A stretch of 56,626 bases of DNA from NCBI GenBank assembly GCA_964384825.1, contig CAYLMM010000011.1, positions 1 to 56,626 on the forward strand, given 5' to 3'. The notes beneath the pieces are model-generated. The model had not been told where the DNA came from. It searched no databases and worked only from the letters and a program-made list of their open reading frames with translations. Shown piece after piece: positions 52,068-56,626 of the stretch; within the stretch, counting starts at the first letter, position 1, and each line of letters begins with the position of its first letter. The position numbers and the translations under genes were made by a program. This stretch comes from CAYLMM01 sp964384825 (GTDB taxonomy: Bacteria; Krumholzibacteriota; Krumholzibacteriia; LZORAL124-64-63).

Positions 52068-52574
52068 ATGCTTATCTCGACATTATCCGAACGCGACCGG
52101 GTCTGGTGCCGCGAACGCACGGAACTGCTCTTCGGCGGGCTGACGGTCGTGAGCAGGGGCGTCGTGCACACGCCTTCCGAGCTGCCCGGTTTCATCGCCA
52201 TCGAAGGCCCCGAACGGGTCGGCGTCGCCACCTTCCACGTTGACGGCGACCGCTGCGAACTGGTAACCCTGGATGCGTTGTGCCAGTGGCGGGGCGTCGG
52301 TTCGGCCCTGCTGCAGGCGGTCGAACAGGCCGCCCGCGCCGCGGAATGCCGCGAGATGTGGCTGATCACGACCAACGACAACGTCGACGGCCTGCGCTTC
52401 TTCCAGCGGCGCGGCTACCGCATCGAGGAAGTCCGCGTCGGCGGCATCGCGGCCACGCGCGAGCTGAAGCCGGAACTGCCCCGGACCGGTTTCTACGATA
52501 TCGAGATCCGCGACGAGATCGATCTCGTCAAGCCGCTCGGCGAGGGCGAAGGCTGGTCCGTGCCGCAATCCTGA
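52068..52574 (+). CDS. GNAT family N-acetyltransferase
   Basis: A 168-residue cytoplasmic enzyme of the GNAT fold, which moves an acetyl group from acetyl-CoA to an amine. Key features are the middle strand ELVTLDALCQWRGVGSALLQAVEQAAR, where the acetyl-CoA pyrophosphate loop reads RGVGSA, and the following strand LITTNDNVDGLRFFQRRGYRI, which is typical for the family. I prefer the ATG at 52068 because AAGG lies eight bases upstream; a GTG at 52059 would add three residues. Substrate is not known. It is 15 bases upstream of the YfcC-type carrier gene, so the two are probably cotranscribed. Confidence 0.88.
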   Translation: MLISTLSERDRVWCRERTELLFGGLTVVSRGVVHTPSELPGFIAIEGPERVGVATFHVDGDRCELVTLDALCQWRGVGSALLQAVEQAARAAECREMWLITTNDNVDGLRFFQRRGYRIEEVRVGGIAATRELKPELPRTGFYDIEIRDEIDLVKPLGEGEGWSVPQS

Positions 52575-52589
52575 TCCGTGACGGAGTCC

Positions 52590-54029
52590 ATGCGCCGACC
52601 CGACTTCAAGGTTCCCCACGTATTCCTGCTGCTGGCCGGCGTGATCCTGGTCTGCGTTCTGCTCGGCTACGTCGTCCCTTCGGGCGAGTACCAGCGGCGC
52701 GCCGCGACCATCGAGGGCCACGAGCGCACCCTGCTGGTTCCCGGCACCTATGAACATCTGGACAAGCGCGTCACGACGCGGTCGGTGCTGCTGGGGGCCG
52801 AAGCCGGCGAGGGCGAGGCCGTGCCGGTGGGCCTGCACGGCTACCTGACCGCCATCCCCCGCGGCCTGGAGAAGCAGGCCGGCATCATCTTCTTCATCTT
52901 CGTGGTCGGCGGGGTGTTCGGGATCCTGCAGCGCACCGGGGTGATCACCGCGGCGATCGGGAGGCTGCTGCGCCGCTTCGAGAACAACGCGGCGCCGCTG
53001 ACGATCGCGCTGATGCTGGCCCTGGCGGTCGGCGGCTCGACCCTGGGGATGGGCGAGGAGTTCATCCCGCTGGTGCCGCTGTTCCTGGTCGTCTCGCGGC
53101 GGCTGGGCTACGACCGCGTCTACGGCATGGCGCTGGTGATCCTGGCCGCCGACGTTGGCTTCGCCGCCTCGACCACCAACCCCTTCACCGTGATCGTGGC
53201 CCAGGGCATCGCCGAGGTGCCGCTGTACAGCGGGATGGGGCTGCGGATCGTGTTCTTCGCGCTGGCCATCGCGCTGGCCATCGTCCACCTGCTGCGCTAC
53301 GGGGCGCGCATCCGGCGCGATCCGTCGCTTTCGCTGGCGCCCGCCGACGACCTGGTCGACGAGGCCCCGGCCGACGCCGAGCGCTACGAATCGCACCACA
53401 CGCCCATCCTGCTGGCCTGCGCCGCGATCTTCGCCTTCATCCTCTTCGCCACCCAGCGTTACGGCTGGTGGATGGCCGACATGGCCGGCGGTTTCCTGCT
53501 GATGGGACTGGTCGCGGCGGTGCTGGCGAGGCTGCCGGCGGACGAGGCGGTGAAGGCCTTCGTCTCGGGGATGCGCGAGATGACCGTCGCGGCGATGGTG
53601 GTGGGCTTCGCGCGCGGCATCGAGATCGTGCTTTCGGATGCGCGGATCATGGACACCATCGTCCACGGCGCGGCCGGCGTGCTGCAGCAGGTGCCGCGTC
53701 AGGCCGCGGTGCTGGGGATGCTCTGCTACGAGTCGTGCCTGAACCTGCTGATCCCCTCGGGGTCGGGCCAGGCCGCGGTGTCGATGCCGCTGATGGCGCC
53801 GCTGTCGGACATCATCGGCGTCTCGCGCCAGACGGCGGTCTTCGCGTTCACCTGCGGCGACGGGCTGAGCAACATGGTCATCCCCACCAGCGGCATCCTG
53901 ATGGCCATGCTGGCTTTGGCGCGGATCCCCTACGGCAAGTGGCTGCGCTTCATGCTGCCGCTCTTCGGCCAGCTGATGCTGCTGGCCGCCGCGTTTTTGA
54001 TGCTGTCGGTGTTCCTGGGGTATTCCTAG
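52590..54029 (+). CDS. YfcC/DcuC-family carrier (C4-dicarboxylate or basic amino-acid antiporter type)
   Basis: A 479-residue inner-membrane protein with about 12 hydrophobic segments. Family signs are the N-terminal VPHVFLLLAGVILVCVLLGYVVPSGEY, a long extracytoplasmic loop with AIPRGLEKQAG, GSTLGMGEEFIPLVPL, DVGFAASTTNPFTVIVAQ, and late NLLIPSGSGQAAVSMPLMAPL, which is diagnostic for the YfcC/ArcD-like group (DcuC superfamily). These carriers exchange dicarboxylates or basic amino acids; the substrate here is undetermined. GGAG lies four bases before ATG 52590, which I prefer over the GTG at 52578. It is the second gene of a pair with the GNAT gene, and it converges on the PorV-like gene, leaving six bases. 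Confidence 0.88.
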   Translation: MRRPDFKVPHVFLLLAGVILVCVLLGYVVPSGEYQRRAATIEGHERTLLVPGTYEHLDKRVTTRSVLLGAEAGEGEAVPVGLHGYLTAIPRGLEKQAGIIFFIFVVGGVFGILQRTGVITAAIGRLLRRFENNAAPLTIALMLALAVGGSTLGMGEEFIPLVPLFLVVSRRLGYDRVYGMALVILAADVGFAASTTNPFTVIVAQGIAEVPLYSGMGLRIVFFALAIALAIVHLLRYGARIRRDPSLSLAPADDLVDEAPADAERYESHHTPILLACAAIFAFILFATQRYGWWMADMAGGFLLMGLVAAVLARLPADEAVKAFVSGMREMTVAAMVVGFARGIEIVLSDARIMDTIVHGAAGVLQQVPRQAAVLGMLCYESCLNLLIPSGSGQAAVSMPLMAPLSDIIGVSRQTAVFAFTCGDGLSNMVIPTSGILMAMLALARIPYGKWLRFMLPLFGQLMLLAAAFLMLSVFLGYS

Positions 54030-54035
54030 GACCGG

Positions 54036-55274
54036 TCAGTTCCGCAACCTCTCGCGCAACCCCATCACGTCCAGCCAGACCGACCAGCTTTCGCGGGTCA
54101 CGTCGCCCAGGCCGGGCGCTTGCGGCACCTCGGCCTCGTCGTAGCGGAAGCCGCCGATTCCGGCCAGGGGCAGTTGCAGGCCCCAGCCGTCGGTGTCGCC
54201 GTCGATGTCGCCGAGGGTCTTCACGTGGCCGCGGCGCACGTGGAGGATGTTGGCGAAGCCGATTTCCAACCCCCAGCCGGTGGACTCGGCGTCGTCATCC
54301 TGCTCGAAGACGTATCGCGCGTCGGTTTCGTCGTAGCGGTATCCGGGGGTGGATGTCTGATCGCAGTAGGTGATCGCCAGCAGGGGGCGGAGCGACTCGG
54401 CGATCCAGCCTCGTCCGGAGTTTTCCAACTGCTCGCGCAGGTCCCCGGGCACTCCCGTCTCGGCCCGCACGGCCCAGCCCTCGACATGCATCCTGGGAGC
54501 GACCCGGAAGCCGTCGCCTTCGAGGCCGATGAAGCGGTCGCCGTGGTTCAGCCAGGAGCGGCCGTAGGTCCCGGTCAGCCGCAGGCCGCCGCCCGCGGCG
54601 AAGAATCCGTCCGGATCGCCGATGGAATCGACGAAGCGGTAGCCCGCGAGCAGGCCGATGTCGTGGAGGCCCGCGTCGCCCTTCACCGGTTCGGGCTCCA
54701 GCATCCAGATCAGCTTTTCCTCGTAGCTCTTGTGCATCCATCCGATCGCCAGTTCGATATTGCGGGCCCAGGGCCGCATCTTGTCGCCGAGATGGTGGCG
54801 GACGAAGTCGCCCACGCTCAGGCCGATGCCGTAGGATTCGGATTTCATCCAGGGCTCGATGGTATCCGACGGTTCACCGCCGCCGACCGGCTGGGTGCCC
54901 ATGTCCAGCTTCATGCCCGGTACAGGCCCGCGTCCCAGATAGAAACCCAGGCCGTGGACGCCCAGCGTAATGTGCTCGTCGTGGATCTCGATATCGTCGG
55001 CGAAGCCCGGAACGAGTTGCGATTCGAAGCTCTCGTAACGCAGCCCCTTGTGGAAGCCGATCATGGCGGGATTGGCCCAGACGCCGGGGCCTTCGCCCCA
55101 GGGAGCGGCCACGGTGGCGCCGCCCATCCCCGCGGAGCGGGCGGAGGTGTCGAATTCCAGGGCTATGCCGCCCTCGCCGGACACTTCCCCGGGCGGCGGG
55201 TCGGCGGCGAACGAGGCCGCGGACAGACAGAGCGGAGCGAGCAGGAGCAGGACGGCGAGTCGGAGGCGTGTCAT
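54036..55274 (-). CDS. PorV/UPF0164-like outer-membrane barrel
   Basis: A 412-residue exported protein with a signal peptide (about 1-24, ending SFAAD). The start of the mature part, EFDTSARSAGMGGATVA...GVWANPAMIGF, is the characteristic opening of PorV/PorQ/UPF0164-type barrels. The rest alternates beta-strand sections with loops (GLGFYLGRGPVPGMKL, YGIGLSVGDFVRHHL, IGLLAGYRFVDS, GGLRLTGTYGRSW, WSVWLDVMGLRERLRN). PorV-type proteins are outer-membrane partners of type IX secretion, so it fits with the two FlgD-domain proteins nearby, although many relatives have no assigned secretion role. GGGGGGAA precedes the ATG. A single-stop converging end with the carrier gene is seen. It may instead be a FadL-like solute channel. 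Confidence 0.72.
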   Translation of the reverse strand: MTRLRLAVLLLLAPLCLSAASFAADPPPGEVSGEGGIALEFDTSARSAGMGGATVAAPWGEGPGVWANPAMIGFHKGLRYESFESQLVPGFADDIEIHDEHITLGVHGLGFYLGRGPVPGMKLDMGTQPVGGGEPSDTIEPWMKSESYGIGLSVGDFVRHHLGDKMRPWARNIELAIGWMHKSYEEKLIWMLEPEPVKGDAGLHDIGLLAGYRFVDSIGDPDGFFAAGGGLRLTGTYGRSWLNHGDRFIGLEGDGFRVAPRMHVEGWAVRAETGVPGDLREQLENSGRGWIAESLRPLLAITYCDQTSTPGYRYDETDARYVFEQDDDAESTGWGLEIGFANILHVRRGHVKTLGDIDGDTDGWGLQLPLAGIGGFRYDEAEVPQAPGLGDVTRESWSVWLDVMGLRERLRN

Positions 55275-55366
55275 ATACGATTCCCCCCTGAAGAATGGCG
55301 TTCGGAGAACGAGATCATCCCACAACAGGAGGGAATTGGACAAGCCGAAGCCGGTTCCAGTGGATG

Positions 55367-56626
55367 TCACTTCAGCGGATTCTTGCGGACCCACCGGTCG
55401 TAGAACACCAGCGAGATCGCCGTGGACGCGGCCAGGGCGGCGAAGATGATCCACATCACGTTCGGGTTGTCCACGCCGCCGCGCTCGACCGGGCCGAAGT
55501 GCTGGTACATCACGCCCGACAGCAGGCCGCCGAACAGATGGCCCAGGGCGGTGCACCAGTAGAAGTAGCCCATGTACATGCCCACCTTGCCCGGGGGCGC
55601 GATGCGGCCGGCGTATTCCTTCGACTTCGGGCTGGCCATCATCTCGCCGATCGAGAACACCAGGATCGCGGCCACGATGATCCAGCCGCTCATGCCCAGG
55701 ATGAAGACCAGGAAACTGATCACCGTCACGACCACGCCGTTGATGATGGTGTTCAGCGGCTTCACGTTGCGCATCAGCCACGAGATGCCGATCTGGCCGA
55801 TGATGATGCCGAAGGCGTTGAGGTTGATCAGGTGCTCGGGCTTGACCTGGCCGTTCTCGAGCACCGCCTGGCCCCAGTTCGCGGTCGAGACGCCGAGCGA
55901 TTCGAAGATGCCGGTGATCGAACCCGCGATCGGGGTCAGCGAGCGGATCAGGTCCGACGTGTCGCCGTAGTCGCGGATGTACTCGGGCAAGGTCAGGAAG
56001 ATCTGGTTGAAGCTGGTCCAGAAGCCGGCCATCAGCAGCAGGAACACCATGTAGCGGCCCTCGCCGACCTTCATCGGCTGCAGCAGCCAGGGGCCTTCGC
56101 CCGCCTTGCGCCCGCGCAGGCGCAGCAGGATGTCGATCAGGAAGTTCAGCAGCAGCCAGGCGCCCGCGATCGGGGCGATCGAGGCGAAGGACAGCAGCTT
56201 GGTGCCCATCACCAGCACGGTCAGCACGCCGGCGACCATGATGAAGAACCGGCCGTTGCCGACCACCGCCACCATTCCCTGCAGGACCTCGGCCAGGGTG
56301 CGGGTCTCGGCCGGCTCGTCGGGATCGCGGGGGTCGCGGTAGAAGATCAGGCAGGTCAGCGCCAGCATCCCGATCCAGACCGCCGAGGCCCAGAAGACGT
56401 AGCTCCAGCTCCAGCCGCGGACCACGCCGGCCACGATCGGGCCCAGGAAACCGCCCACGTTGACCATCATGTAGAAGATGCCGAAGCCCATGCTGCCGGT
56501 CTTCTCGTTGGTGGTCTTGGCCACGGTCGAGATGACCACCGGTTTGAACATGCCGTGGCCGATCGCGACCAGGAAGTAGACCGCGAAGAAGCCCCAGAAG
56601 CTGGTCGGGAACTGCAGCAGCAGATA
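55367..56626 (-). CDS. POT-family (PTR2) proton-dependent transporter, N-terminus outside window
   Basis: The frame is open to the last base of the window, so the 5' end is missing; 419 residues are visible. It is an MFS protein with about 11-12 membrane segments in view. GSMGFGIFYMMVNVGGFLGP is close to the POT/PTR2 family signature (FYxxINxG type), and NEKTGS, SPKSKEYAGRI and KVGMYMGYFYWCTALGHLFGG fit the second half. Such transporters import di- or tripeptides or related compounds with protons. It is longer than a usual MFS carrier because of charged cytoplasmic loops between the halves. The visible part ends with VRKNPLK. It is 92 bases upstream of the PorV-like gene on the same strand. 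Confidence 0.83.
   Translation of the reverse strand, partial: YLLLQFPTSFWGFFAVYFLVAIGHGMFKPVVISTVAKTTNEKTGSMGFGIFYMMVNVGGFLGPIVAGVVRGWSWSYVFWASAVWIGMLALTCLIFYRDPRDPDEPAETRTLAEVLQGMVAVVGNGRFFIMVAGVLTVLVMGTKLLSFASIAPIAGAWLLLNFLIDILLRLRGRKAGEGPWLLQPMKVGEGRYMVFLLLMAGFWTSFNQIFLTLPEYIRDYGDTSDLIRSLTPIAGSITGIFESLGVSTANWGQAVLENGQVKPEHLINLNAFGIIIGQIGISWLMRNVKPLNTIINGVVVTVISFLVFILGMSGWIIVAAILVFSIGEMMASPKSKEYAGRIAPPGKVGMYMGYFYWCTALGHLFGGLLSGVMYQHFGPVERGGVDNPNVMWIIFAALAASTAISLVFYDRWVRKNPLK

Overview
The window is a GC-rich (about two-thirds G+C by eye) bacterial chromosome segment with 35 protein-coding genes packed on both strands. I saw no rRNA, tRNA, CRISPR array, transposase or phage gene. The organism looks like a Gram-negative didermic bacterium: it has outer-membrane barrels, a lipoprotein, Tat-type signals and many periplasmic c-type cytochromes. 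Two large exported proteins end in a FlgD-like C-terminal domain that opens with N-[YA]-PNPFNP, and a PorV/UPF0164-like barrel is present. This combination is typical of the FCB group and its deep, mostly uncultured GC-rich relatives (Krumholzibacteriota/Eisenbacteria-type genomes). That placement is an inference from domain style, not from a marker gene.

Layout. 0-3.8 kb: end of a sodium:solute symporter, a DUF4230-like protein, and a GT39-like glycosyltransferase with a TPR tail. 3.9-8.3 kb (minus): a tightly coupled operon of a [2Fe-2S] subunit, a molybdopterin hydroxylase large subunit and a gamma-glutamyltransferase, each junction an ATGA overlap. 8.5-16.5 kb: SLC13-type anion transporter, ATP-grasp enzyme, PAS histidine kinase, MsrB, MntP, and a Tat-exported phosphodiesterase. 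16.8-22.1 kb: a 1248-residue six-PAS histidine kinase translationally overlapped with a REC-DUF3369-HD-GYP regulator. 22.1-23.6 kb: a MATE exporter whose best promoter carries a nine-base C tract in its spacer. 23.6-26.2 kb: a pentaheme cytochrome followed by an outer-membrane barrel with its own N-terminal heme motif. 26.4-32.8 kb: nucleotide-carrier-like MFS protein with HEAT repeats, GIN-domain protein, CpcT/CpeT-like lipoprotein, RsbU-like phosphatase.

32.8-39.0 kb is a phosphate-response cluster: phoB, phoR, a NapC/ImcH-like multiheme cytochrome, a porin and phoU. The same 11-bp-spaced Pho-box-like element stands before phoB and before the porin. 39.0-44.8 kb: an unknown envelope protein, a 19-heme cytochrome c fused to a membrane cytochrome b, and a transglutaminase-TPR protein. 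45.0-51.8 kb: a 1347-residue VCBS/ASPIC surface protein and, facing it, a hexaheme cytochrome with a C-terminal sorting domain; the two share a bidirectional terminator. 52.0-56.6 kb: GNAT acetyltransferase, YfcC-type carrier, PorV-like barrel and a truncated POT-type transporter.

The most notable theme is the concentration of multiheme cytochromes covering every envelope layer: two quinol-side membrane cytochromes, a periplasmic pentaheme, a heme-bearing outer-membrane barrel and a hexaheme predicted to be exported to the surface. Together they could form an extracellular electron-transfer route built from parts unlike the classical Mtr or porin-cytochrome sets. The sequence supports the parts; the pathway is inference.
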